Origin: Lysinibacillus sp. OF-1
GTDB lineage: Bacteria; Bacillota; Bacilli; Bacillales_A; Planococcaceae
Assembly (NCBI RefSeq): GCF_028356935.1
Contig: NZ_CP102798.1
Span: forward strand, 3,658,001 to 3,722,000
Length of the DNA stretch: 64,000 nt
Direction of reading: 5' to 3'
Part shown: piece after piece, positions 56,532 to 64,000 of the stretch
Layout: every line of letters starts with the position of its first letter
How positions within the stretch are numbered: position 1 is the first letter of the stretch
Made by a program: the position numbers and the translations under genes
Notes under the pieces: model-generated
Seen by the model: only the letters and a program-made list of their open reading frames with translations
The model's database searches: none
What the model was told of the DNA's origin: nothing

Positions 56532-56888
56532 CTATTTCCAAGTTTGCTCAAAATCTGATTCTTTAAACCCTAGCGTTACTTTTTGGCCATCCGTTACGAT
56601 TGGACGTTTGATTAACATCCCATCAGAAGCAAGTAGCCCCAGCTGCTCATCTTCAGTCATTTCCGCTAGCTTGTCCTTTAAACCAAGCTCACGATATTTC
56701 ATACCCGATGTATTAAAAAATTTCTTCAAAGGCAGTCCACTGGCTTGCCAAATGGCTTTTATTTCATCCTTTGTTGGCGATTGCTCTACAATGTGTACCT
56801 CTTCATAGGAAACCTCATGATCATTTAACCACTTTTGTGCTTTTTTACATGTCGTACATTTCGGATAATGGATAAATTGAATCGTCAT
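56532..56888 (-). CDS. yusI: ArsC/Spx-family protein YusI
   Basis: A 118-residue thioredoxin-fold protein of the ArsC/Spx group. HYPKCTTCKKAQKWL holds a CxxC, and KKFFNTSGMKYRELGLKDKL and SDGMLIKRPIV are family motifs. It could be a reductase or a regulator; the usual Spx RNA-polymerase site is not evident. The ATG at 56888 has AGGAG. The partner is unknown. Confidence 0.85.
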   Translation of the reverse strand: MTIQFIHYPKCTTCKKAQKWLNDHEVSYEEVHIVEQSPTKDEIKAIWQASGLPLKKFFNTSGMKYRELGLKDKLAEMTEDEQLGLLASDGMLIKRPIVTDGQKVTLGFKESDFEQTWK

Positions 56889-56989
56889 TAAAATGCTCCT
56901 CTACTGTCTTTTTCTGTAGTATACCATCATAATTGTTTCGAATGGTGGAACTTCTCTCATTTTCGTAAGCCTAACCATCCGTTTTGCTG

Positions 56990-57073
56990 TTCTATTCATC
57001 ACTTTCTCCATTTTATCCGTCAATCTAGCTGTTCTATCCGTCAGTTTCAAGCTTCTATCCATCTCTCATAAAA
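56990..57073. repeat. Second 21-bp tandem array (four units)
   Basis: TTCTAT-like anchors recur at 56990, 57011, 57032 and 57053, exactly 21 bp apart. The leftward strand reads as heptads (TDRTARL-type), forming a 53-residue frame from ATG 57062 to a stop at 56901. That frame has no usable ribosome site. The array sits between yusI and the fadE terminator, as the other array sits at the end of cstA. Confidence 0.75.
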
Positions 57074-57104
57074 AAACCTAGCTATCCTCTTACAGATAGC
57101 TAAG
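57070..57104 (-). terminator. Terminator of the fadN-fadA-fadE operon
   Basis: CTTAGCTATC pairs with GGATAGCTAGG around TGTAAGA, followed by seven U leftward. Confidence 0.85.
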
Positions 57105-57119
57105 TGAAAGTGTATGCTA

Positions 57120-58904
57120 TTAAACAATATATTTTTCAGCTTCGATTAGTTTAACAGAAGCTTCACGTTTCTTCGCAATTAAGTTATAAGGATTATTGCG
57201 TGTTAATTTACGAAGTGCAGATAATGTCATACGTGCTGCATCGCCATCTGCTGAAGCAAGAATTGTGTCTTTTGCTTCCTTTTCGATTTCTGTGAATGCT
57301 TCTTGGCAGAAGATTTGCGTGTATAGCAATTTCTGCTGTGCTTTTTCAGCGCCATCACGAGCAATTGCCTTTTCTGTACGTAAGACAGCTGACTCCATTG
57401 CAAATAATTGGTTAGCGATATTGGCAATATTCACTAATACCTCTTGCTCCTGATCAAGCTTCGCACCAAAGCGTTGTGCTGCTAAGCCTGCAGCTAATAC
57501 AGCAATCTTCTTAGCATTTTTCACTAAATATTTTTCTTGTGCTAGTGGCTCTGTACCGATGTCTTCTGGCATTAACATTAGCAGCTCTTGCTGTAAATTT
57601 TGAGCAACTTGTAATAAAGGAAGCTCGCCTTTTAGCGCCTTTTTCATAAATGTGCCAGGGACAATCATGCGGTTAATTTCATTTGTACCTTCAAAAATTC
57701 GATTAATACGAGAATCACGGTAAATACGCTCTACCTCATATTCAGCCATAAAGCCATAACCGCCATGTAATTGTACGGCTTCATCTGCAATATAATCTAA
57801 TGTTTCCGACCCAAATACTTTCGCAATAGAGCATTCAATTGCATACTCAGCAATAGCACCTGCAATTACTTTTCCTTGCTTTTGCTCTTCAAGGCTTAAC
57901 TGGCTTAAACGATCCTCAAATAGACCAACAGTACGATAGTTTAATGATTCGGACGCGTACAATTGAGAAGCCATTGTTGACAATTTCTCTTTTGTTAGAT
58001 TGAAATCAGAAAGCTTTGTTTTAAATTGCTGACGTTGGTTTGTATACTGGATAGCTAACTCCAATGCACGTTTAGAGCCACCAATTGTGCCCACACCAAG
58101 CTTATAACGACCAATATTTAAAATGTTGAAGGCAATGACATGCCCACGACCAATTTCACCTAATAGATTTTCTACAGGTACTTCCGCATCTTCTAATACT
58201 AATGTACGAGTTGACGATGATTTAATCCCCATTTTCTTCTCTTCTGGGCCTACTGAAACGCCATTGTAGGCACGTTCTACGATAAAGGCAGAGAATTTAT
58301 CACCATCAATTTTTGCATAAACAACAAATACGTCAGCAAAGCCTGCATTTGTAATCCATTGCTTCTCACCATTTAAAATATAATGTGTGCCTGCCTCATT
58401 TAATTTCGCAGTCGTTTTTGCCCCTAGAGCATCTGAACCTGAGCCTGGCTCTGTTAATGCATATGCTGCGATTAATTCACCTGAAGCAAGCTTAGGTAAA
58501 TATTTTTTCTTTTGATCTTCATTACCAAATAGAACGATTGGTAGTGAACCAATCCCAACATGTGCACCATGTGTGATGGAAAAACCACCTGCAACAGACA
58601 TTTTCTCAGCAATTAAAGCTGAAGAAACTTTGTCTAGTCCAAGCCCTTCATATTCTTCTGGCACATCTGCTCCAAGCAAACCTAATTCGCCTGCACTTTT
58701 TAGGAGACGCACTGAATGCTCAAATTCATGGTGCTCTAAATTTTCAACTACTGGTAAAACTTCATTTGCTACATATTCCTCTGTTGTTTTAGCAATCATC
58801 TTATGCTCGTCAGTGAAATCTTCTGGTGTAAATACACGATTTAATTCCACATCTTCAATTAGAAATCCGCCGCCTTTAATGAAATCAGTTGTTTTTTCAG
58901 TCAT
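57120..58904 (-). CDS. fadE: Acyl-CoA dehydrogenase FadE (YusJ)
   Basis: A 594-residue flavoprotein acyl-CoA dehydrogenase, the first oxidation of fatty-acid beta-oxidation. [30 protein letters not shown] and the C-terminal [30 protein letters not shown] region with the catalytic glutamate (YEVERIYRD) are present. A C-terminal extension of about 200 residues follows the ordinary fold. The ATG at 58904 has GGGAGG. It is the last gene of the operon. Confidence 0.94.
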   Translation of the reverse strand: MTEKTTDFIKGGGFLIEDVELNRVFTPEDFTDEHKMIAKTTEEYVANEVLPVVENLEHHEFEHSVRLLKSAGELGLLGADVPEEYEGLGLDKVSSALIAEKMSVAGGFSITHGAHVGIGSLPIVLFGNEDQKKKYLPKLASGELIAAYALTEPGSGSDALGAKTTAKLNEAGTHYILNGEKQWITNAGFADVFVVYAKIDGDKFSAFIVERAYNGVSVGPEEKKMGIKSSSTRTLVLEDAEVPVENLLGEIGRGHVIAFNILNIGRYKLGVGTIGGSKRALELAIQYTNQRQQFKTKLSDFNLTKEKLSTMASQLYASESLNYRTVGLFEDRLSQLSLEEQKQGKVIAGAIAEYAIECSIAKVFGSETLDYIADEAVQLHGGYGFMAEYEVERIYRDSRINRIFEGTNEINRMIVPGTFMKKALKGELPLLQVAQNLQQELLMLMPEDIGTEPLAQEKYLVKNAKKIAVLAAGLAAQRFGAKLDQEQEVLVNIANIANQLFAMESAVLRTEKAIARDGAEKAQQKLLYTQIFCQEAFTEIEKEAKDTILASADGDAARMTLSALRKLTRNNPYNLIAKKREASVKLIEAEKYIV

Positions 58905-59030
58905 GATAAATTCCTCCCAATATATCTATTTTGATTGTTTAATCCCCAAATGAACATGTATAGAAAAGCTTGATGTGAACATGTTCGGAGGCAACCGTAA
59001 ACCGTACACCTCAAGCTGATCTAGAAAATT

Positions 59031-60203
59031 TTATAAAATTTCAAATACACCAGCAGCACCCATGCCGCCGCCAATACACATTGTCACCACGCCATATTTC
59101 TTCCCTTGACGCTTCAATTCATGAATAAGCTTTAACGTTAAAATAGCTCCTGTAGCACCTAGAGGGTGACCTAATGCAATTGCTCCACCATTGACATTGA
59201 CTTTTTCTTGGTCGATGCCTAAATGACGTACTACCTGTAATGATTGAGAAGCAAATGCTTCATTGATTTCCCATAAATCAATGTCATCTATGGATAAACC
59301 TGCAATTTCTAACGCTTTAGGTACTGCCACAATCGGACCAATTCCCATTACTTCAGGAGGCACACCACCAACTGCAAAGCCTAGGAATTTTGCCATTGGT
59401 GTCAGTCCTTGCTGTTCGGCCTCCTCACGATCCATCACTAGTACAGCTGCTGCACCATCAGAAGTTTGAGAGGCATTACCAGCCGTTACACTGCCCTTTA
59501 CATGGAAAGCTGGACGCAATTTTGCTAAGCCTTCAACTGATGTACCTGGTCGTACACCTTCATCCATACTAAATGTAAATTTTTTTACTTGTGGTTTATT
59601 GTGATCGTCTACGTAATGCTGTTCCACTTCGATTGGTACAATTTCATCATTGAATTTGCCTTCTTTAATCGCCTTTTCAGCAAGAACATGCGAGCGAACT
59701 GCAAAAGCATCTTGATCTTCACGACTAACATTGTACTGGCGAGCCACTTCCTCAGCCGTATGTCCCATACCCATATAATATTGCGGAGCCGTTTCAGCTA
59801 ATGTCGGATTTAAGCGTGGTGTATTCCCCACCATCGGCACCATACTCATAGACTCGACACCGCCAGCTAGAATCACCTTTGAATGACCTAGCATAATTCG
59901 CTCTGCTGCATACGCAATTGCCTGTAAACCTGATGAACAAAATCTATTAATCGTTAGCGCAGGAGTTGTATCTGGTAATCCTGCTAGTGCCCCAATACTA
60001 CGTGCTACATTCATCCCTTGCTCTGCTTCAGGCATCGCACAGCCTAAAATTAAATCATCAATCGGTCCTTCATAGCCCGCTCTTTTCAATGTTTCTTTGA
60101 CTACAACAGCACCAAAATCATCTGGTCTTACTGTTGCTAAAGAACCTTTTTTTGCTTTTCCAATTGGAGTTCGTGCTCCTGCTACAATAACGGCTTCACG
60201 CAT
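59031..60203 (-). CDS. fadA: Acetyl-CoA C-acyltransferase (3-ketoacyl-CoA thiolase) FadA
   Basis: A 390-residue thiolase for the last step of beta-oxidation. Active-site cysteine in [12 protein letters not shown], the GHPLGATGA histidine, and the second cysteine in [12 protein letters not shown] are intact. The ATG at 60203 has GGGGG 9 bp upstream; the frame from 60233 starts before this site. The gap to fadE is 126 bp with no gene. Confidence 0.95.
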   Translation of the reverse strand: MREAVIVAGARTPIGKAKKGSLATVRPDDFGAVVVKETLKRAGYEGPIDDLILGCAMPEAEQGMNVARSIGALAGLPDTTPALTINRFCSSGLQAIAYAAERIMLGHSKVILAGGVESMSMVPMVGNTPRLNPTLAETAPQYYMGMGHTAEEVARQYNVSREDQDAFAVRSHVLAEKAIKEGKFNDEIVPIEVEQHYVDDHNKPQVKKFTFSMDEGVRPGTSVEGLAKLRPAFHVKGSVTAGNASQTSDGAAAVLVMDREEAEQQGLTPMAKFLGFAVGGVPPEVMGIGPIVAVPKALEIAGLSIDDIDLWEINEAFASQSLQVVRHLGIDQEKVNVNGGAIALGHPLGATGAILTLKLIHELKRQGKKYGVVTMCIGGGMGAAGVFEIL

Positions 60204-60252
60204 CGTATTAATCCCCCTTTGTTTCATGTGCAAGATTGATCTATTTTGTCAA

Positions 60253-62637
60253 TTAGTTACGAAGTGGTTTACCTTTTAACAGCATGTGTTGCATTCTTTG
60301 CTGAGAAAGTGGATCAGCAACAAGGCTAAGGAAAGCCTCACGCTCTAAGTTCAATAGATACTGTTCGTCAACTAATGTACCGTACGGAACCTTACCACCC
60401 GCAATGACATAAGCTAATTTTTTAGCAATTTTTAAATCATGTTCGCTAATAAAGCCTGACTCAAACATGCCTTGCGCACCGATGAGTAATGTTCCGTAGC
60501 CTGATGCACCGACCACTGGCACTTTTGTTGGAACAGGTGGTTGATAGCCCGCTTCGTAAAGCGCTAATGCAGCTTGCTTCGCATCATATAGTTGATGGTC
60601 TGGGTTAACAGAAATACCATCTGCAAAGTTTAAGAAGTTATTTTCACGTGCTTCCTCACCAGAAGTTGAAACCTTCGCCATTGCAATTGTTTCAAATACT
60701 TTATTAGCAATATGTTGATAGTCTACATCTACGCCGTTCGGTAAGCCCTTTAGGAATTTTTGATAAAGCGCTTTATTACCACCACCGCCTGGAATTAAAC
60801 CAACGCCAACTTCCACTAAGCCCATATACGTTTCCATCGTTGCTTGAATATGTGCAGCTGGTAAGCAAACCTCTGCTCCTCCACCCAATGTCATGGCAAA
60901 AGGTGCTGCCACAACAGGCTTACGTGAATATTTGATTTTTTGCATAGCATCTTGGAATGCCTTAATCACGAAATCTAGCTCAAAAATATTATCATCCTGT
61001 GCTTCTACTAAAATCATCCCTAGATTTGCACCTACACAGAAGTTTTTCCCTTGATTGCCGATTACTAAGCCCTTATAGTTAGCCTCTACTTCATCAACCG
61101 CAAAGTTAATCATTTGGATAATATCTAAACCGATTGCGTTCGATTGTGAATGGAACTCAAGCAGTGCAACTCCATCACCTAAATCTATTAAACTAGCACC
61201 TGTGTTTGATTTAATAACACCATGCTTTTTCTTATAGCGTTTTAAGTTAATCTCTTTTTCATTGACTGGAACTTTCACATATTGCGAACCATCATAGTAA
61301 GCTACATCGCCATCTAATTCAGAATAAAATGTCTCAAAGCCATTCGCTAACATCTCTTTGACAAATGCAGGGACTTCTCGACCTTCAGCCTCCATTTTTG
61401 CTACAGATTCTTGTACACCAATAGCATCCCAAATTTCAAATGGTCCTTGTTGCCAGCCGAAGCCCCATTTCATAGCATTATCAATGGCTACAACATCATC
61501 TGCAATTTCACCGTGTAGCTGTGCTGAGTAAATTAATGTTGGAGCAAAGATCCCCCACAATAACTCACCTGTACGATCCTTTGCATAGGTTAATGCCTTC
61601 ACTTTATTAGCTAACCCACGTGTTTGTTTCGCCATTTCAATAGAAGCTGTTTTTAACTTTTTCGCTGGACTATACGATAATGTTGTTGGATCAATCTCAA
61701 GTATCTCTTTTCCTTGTTTTAAGAAGAAACCTTGACCCGATTTTGCACCTAACCAGCCGTTTTCAACCATTTTTTGTAAAAACTCAGGTACTGCAAATAC
61801 TTGCTGTTCCTCACCTATTGTTTGGTCGTAAACATTTTTTGCTACATGAATAAATGTATCTAAACCAACAACGTCTAGTGTACGGAAAGTTGCAGATTTT
61901 GGACGACCAATAAGTGGACCTGTTACAGAGTCTACTTCACCAACTGAATAACCACCTTTTAACATTTCCTGTAATGTGATCAGTAAACCATATGTTCCAA
62001 TGCGGTTTGCAATAAAGTTTGGTGTGTCCTTCGCCAGTACAACACCTTTACCAAGCACATCTTCCCCAAATGTTTTCATGAAACTAACTACTTCAGGAGC
62101 AGTTGTATTAGCAGGAATCACCTCTAGTAATTTTAAATAGCGAGGTGGGTTGAAAAAGTGTGTGCCAAGGAAATGCTTTTTAAAATCATCTGAACGTCCC
62201 TCTGCCATAGCATCAATACTAATACCAGATGTGTTTGAGCTAATGATTGTTCCCGGTGTACGAACAGCATCAATTTTTTCATAGAGACTTTGTTTAATTG
62301 GTAAATTTTCCACAACAACTTCGATAATCCAATCTACATCTTTTAGTTTCCCTAGATCATCTTCAAAGTTGCCAACCGTTAGTAGTGATAAATTTTTCTT
62401 AGAAGTAAGTGGTGCTGGCTTTTGCTTTAATAACTTTTGCAAAGCTCCGTTTACAATACGATTTCTTACAGCTGGATGCGCTAAAGAAAGACCCTTTGCT
62501 TCTTCCTCTTGCGTCAGTTCCTTCGGTGCGATATCCAATAGTAATGTTGGTATACCGATGTTTGCTAAATGTGCTGCAATTCCAGAGCCCATCACCCCAG
62601 AACCTAGAACAGCTGCTTTTTTAATGTTGTAAGTCAC
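60253..62637 (-). CDS. fadN: 3-hydroxyacyl-CoA dehydrogenase/enoyl-CoA hydratase FadN
   Basis: A 794-residue bifunctional beta-oxidation enzyme. The N-terminal half is the dehydrogenase (AAVLGSGVMGSGIAAHLANI, EVVVENLPIK, SNTSGISI, GTHFFNPPRYLKLLEVI). The C-terminal half is enoyl-CoA hydratase-like (NFCVGANLGMIL, TLGGGAEVCLPAA). GTG at 62637 is chosen because GGGGG lies 8 bp upstream and the protein then aligns with B. subtilis FadN; the frame from 62760 adds 41 unrelated residues. It heads the fad operon. Confidence 0.95.
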   Translation of the reverse strand: MTYNIKKAAVLGSGVMGSGIAAHLANIGIPTLLLDIAPKELTQEEEAKGLSLAHPAVRNRIVNGALQKLLKQKPAPLTSKKNLSLLTVGNFEDDLGKLKDVDWIIEVVVENLPIKQSLYEKIDAVRTPGTIISSNTSGISIDAMAEGRSDDFKKHFLGTHFFNPPRYLKLLEVIPANTTAPEVVSFMKTFGEDVLGKGVVLAKDTPNFIANRIGTYGLLITLQEMLKGGYSVGEVDSVTGPLIGRPKSATFRTLDVVGLDTFIHVAKNVYDQTIGEEQQVFAVPEFLQKMVENGWLGAKSGQGFFLKQGKEILEIDPTTLSYSPAKKLKTASIEMAKQTRGLANKVKALTYAKDRTGELLWGIFAPTLIYSAQLHGEIADDVVAIDNAMKWGFGWQQGPFEIWDAIGVQESVAKMEAEGREVPAFVKEMLANGFETFYSELDGDVAYYDGSQYVKVPVNEKEINLKRYKKKHGVIKSNTGASLIDLGDGVALLEFHSQSNAIGLDIIQMINFAVDEVEANYKGLVIGNQGKNFCVGANLGMILVEAQDDNIFELDFVIKAFQDAMQKIKYSRKPVVAAPFAMTLGGGAEVCLPAAHIQATMETYMGLVEVGVGLIPGGGGNKALYQKFLKGLPNGVDVDYQHIANKVFETIAMAKVSTSGEEARENNFLNFADGISVNPDHQLYDAKQAALALYEAGYQPPVPTKVPVVGASGYGTLLIGAQGMFESGFISEHDLKIAKKLAYVIAGGKVPYGTLVDEQYLLNLEREAFLSLVADPLSQQRMQHMLLKGKPLRN

Positions 62638-62662
62638 AAGCAATTCCCCCTTATTCTCCCAT

Positions 62663-62680
62663 TGAATGAATAGCCATTCA
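62663..62680. promoter_or_regulatory. FadR-type operator before fadN
   Basis: The leftward strand reads TGAATGGCTATTCATTCA, one base off the Bacillus FadR consensus TGAATGANTANTCATTCA. It lies 26 bp before the fadN start codon. A TTCATTCA half site occurs further upstream near 62800. Confidence 0.8.
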
Positions 62681-62833
62681 TTTTTTGGCCAAAAAAATAT
62701 CAAGTGTACCTTAGTGGATTTTTGTCTTGTTGTTGGATGAGAATCACTCCATTCAACCAAGCACTACTAAGGTTTATCTCCGTTCTCATTACAACTCTTA
62801 ATGAATGAAGATAAAACTACTTTTCTGTTTTTA

Positions 62834-62868
62834 GTGTAGATTATTTTGTCTAATTTAGCAATCTTTTT
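62834..62868 (-). promoter_or_regulatory. Possible promoter of fadN-fadA-fadE
   Basis: TTGCTA, a 17-bp spacer and TACACT on the leftward strand. This would place FadR sites downstream of the start, as roadblocks. The 376-bp gap to the thioredoxin gene holds no coding frame. Confidence 0.45.
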
Positions 62869-63013
62869 TCAAGAATTATTTTTGCAATATACATCTTTTT
62901 TTGTTCTTTACGAGCTAAAAGCAGACAATATGTAGCGCTCAAAACAGCCAAACAGAAAACTTTCAGGTTGAGAGAAAAATGTGTAGAATGAAAAGCAAGG
63001 AGAGTGAATACTG

Positions 63014-63328
63014 ATGAAAACAATTACTACTGCAGAACAATTTAATGAACTAATCGCTGGTGACCAAAAGGTGCTAGTGAAATTTTACGCTGGCTGGTGC
63101 CCAGATTGCACACGCATGAATATGTTCATCGATCCAATCATTGAAGAGTACAACCAATATGATTGGTATGAGCTAAATCGTGATGAGCTTCCAGAAATCG
63201 CTGACAAATATGATGTTATGGGAATCCCAAGCTTATTGATTTTCCAAAACGGTGAAAAACTTGCACACTTACACAGTGCCAATGCCAAAACACCTCAGCA
63301 AGTAACAGAATTTTTAGCTGCACAATAA
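63014..63328 (+). CDS. Thioredoxin-like protein (YtpP-type)
   Basis: A 104-residue thioredoxin-fold protein with WCPDC in YAGWCPDCTRMNMFID, and the cis-proline in VMGIPSLLIFQNGEK. It resembles YtpP-like proteins and probably acts as a cytosolic thiol reductant. AAGGAG lies 9 bp before the ATG. A terminator follows it. Confidence 0.85.
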   Translation: MKTITTAEQFNELIAGDQKVLVKFYAGWCPDCTRMNMFIDPIIEEYNQYDWYELNRDELPEIADKYDVMGIPSLLIFQNGEKLAHLHSANAKTPQQVTEFLAAQ

Positions 63329-63336
63329 TAATGAAT

Positions 63337-63374
63337 AAAGAGCTGCATTTCTTCTTGAAATGCAGCTCTTTTTG
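63337..63374 (+). terminator. Terminator after the thioredoxin-like gene
   Basis: AAAGAGCTGCATTT pairs with AAATGCAGCTCTTT around CTTCTTG, then more T. It precedes the C39-like gene. Confidence 0.88.
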
Positions 63375-63384
63375 GAAGGGAAAC

Positions 63385-63891
63385 ATGATGCACCAACAAT
63401 TGGCTTTATATGGAACATCACAATATGATGCATCCATTGCACCAAGCTATCGAAATTCTGCCTGTGGGCCCACTACGATTTACGTCATTTTAAACTATTT
63501 GAACAGTTCAGCTCCTTCTATTAATAAGCTTTATCGACAGCTTGGTGGCACAAAAATTGGTTTGTTTAAATGGCGACTGATTCACAACCTCCGCGAACTG
63601 CAACCCACCTGGGATATTCGAACTTGTTCACTAAAAGAAGCTTTACAAGAAATTGACGCAGGTCGCCCTGTTGCTATGCGTTTTGACCGCTATTTTAGCC
63701 TACAGTGGCAGAATAAAAAATCAACCTTTGCCTACCATTGGGTACCGCTTATTGGCTATACCATAAAAAATGATACGTTATCGTTAATATTTCATGATAA
63801 TGGTGGGCCACAACGTGACAGTCAAATTCGGCAGGCTCTCTACAAAGACAATGACAAAGTATTATCGTTCGTTAAAATAACACCTCAGTAG
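63385..63891 (+). CDS. C39-like cysteine peptidase-family protein
   Basis: A 168-residue protein of the papain-like C39 group. The active cysteine is in NSACGPTTIYVILNYL, the histidine in YHWVPLIGYTI, and HDNGG supplies a possible third residue. It has no signal peptide, so it acts in the cytosol. Two ATGs (63385, 63388) follow GGAAGGG. The frame from 63331 runs through the upstream terminator and is rejected. The substrate is unknown. Confidence 0.75.
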   Translation: MMHQQLALYGTSQYDASIAPSYRNSACGPTTIYVILNYLNSSAPSINKLYRQLGGTKIGLFKWRLIHNLRELQPTWDIRTCSLKEALQEIDAGRPVAMRFDRYFSLQWQNKKSTFAYHWVPLIGYTIKNDTLSLIFHDNGGPQRDSQIRQALYKDNDKVLSFVKITPQ

Positions 63892-63939
63892 GGCAAATAA
63901 TGAAACGTCCTTATTTGCTCTCTCCACTCATTTCTCATA

Positions 63940-63970
63940 AAAAAACAGAGCATATTGCTATACTCTGTGA
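63940..63970 (-). terminator. Terminator for a leftward gene beyond the right edge
   Basis: ACAGAG-T-AT pairs with AT-G-CTCTGT, followed by seven U on the leftward strand only. It implies a leftward gene whose end lies just at or past position 64000. Confidence 0.7.
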
Positions 63971-64000
63971 TGATCCATTAAATAAGGGAATATAATGAGC

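Noticed and set aside
56901-57062. A 53-residue heptad-repeat peptide
   Set aside because: Open only because the repeat unit is 21 bp; it has no usable ribosome site and follows a terminator, so it is kept as a repeat rather than a gene.

Overview
The window is chromosomal DNA from a low-GC, endospore-forming Bacillaceae/Caryophanaceae bacterium. Protein similarity recalled from memory and gene order point to Lysinibacillus or a close relative. Much of the order follows Bacillus subtilis blocks (cysH-cysP-sat, pepA/yuiD/yuiB, yutM-yutI-yuzD-yutJ-yuzB-yutF-yutE-yutD-lipA-yunB-yunD-yunE-yunF, suf, metNIQ-yusE-yusF-gcvH-yusI-fadE-fadA-fadN). Accessory genes and noncoding repeats are inserted between the blocks. 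No rRNA, tRNA, CRISPR array, transposase or prophage was seen.

Layout. 1-7.1 kb: sulfate assimilation, with cysH-cysP-sat leftward (sat cut by the left edge) and the sulfate ABC transporter sbp-cysT-cysW-cysA rightward. 7.1-7.7 kb: noncoding repeat copy A between two near-identical terminators. 7.7-13.3 kb: sumT-sirB-yezD-cysJ-cysI, giving siroheme and sulfite reductase. All three sulfur operons begin with an attenuator leader that shares a small RNA hairpin module overlapping the terminator. This is the strongest candidate for an undescribed regulatory system here. 13.3-16.5 kb: pepA, yuiD, yuiB and a 21-bp tandem array. 16.5-21.5 kb: a Nudix hydrolase, a LytS/LytTR two-component system and cstA, with three 21-bp-spaced operator repeats in front of cstA. 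21.6-36 kb: an acetyltransferase resembling streptothricin acetyltransferase, Fe-S assembly genes, yutJ under two Rex-like operators, lipA, sporulation gene yunB, an HD-GYP phosphodiesterase and yunDEF. 36-42.5 kb: a Fur-controlled siderophore-binding lipoprotein and sufCDSUB. 43-44.3 kb: gltC and repeat copy B (inverted relative to A). 44.3-51.8 kb: a five-gene exopolysaccharide operon (nucleotide-sugar dehydrogenase, tandem-NodB lipoprotein, PilZ-glycosyltransferase, degenerate deacetylase, GH18-like lipoprotein). 52.3-55.2 kb: metNIQ under a SAM-I riboswitch. 55.2-57 kb: yusE, yusF, gcvH, yusI and a second 21-bp array. 57-62.8 kb: fadN-fadA-fadE with a FadR-type operator. 63-64 kb: a thioredoxin-like protein and a C39-like peptidase.

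How the parts fit. Sulfate enters by CysP or the ABC transporter, is activated by Sat, reduced by CysH, and then by CysJI, whose siroheme needs SumT and SirB. Methionine uptake is controlled separately by SAM. The PilZ domain on the polysaccharide synthase and the HD-GYP protein suggest, but do not prove, c-di-GMP control of an extracellular glycan.
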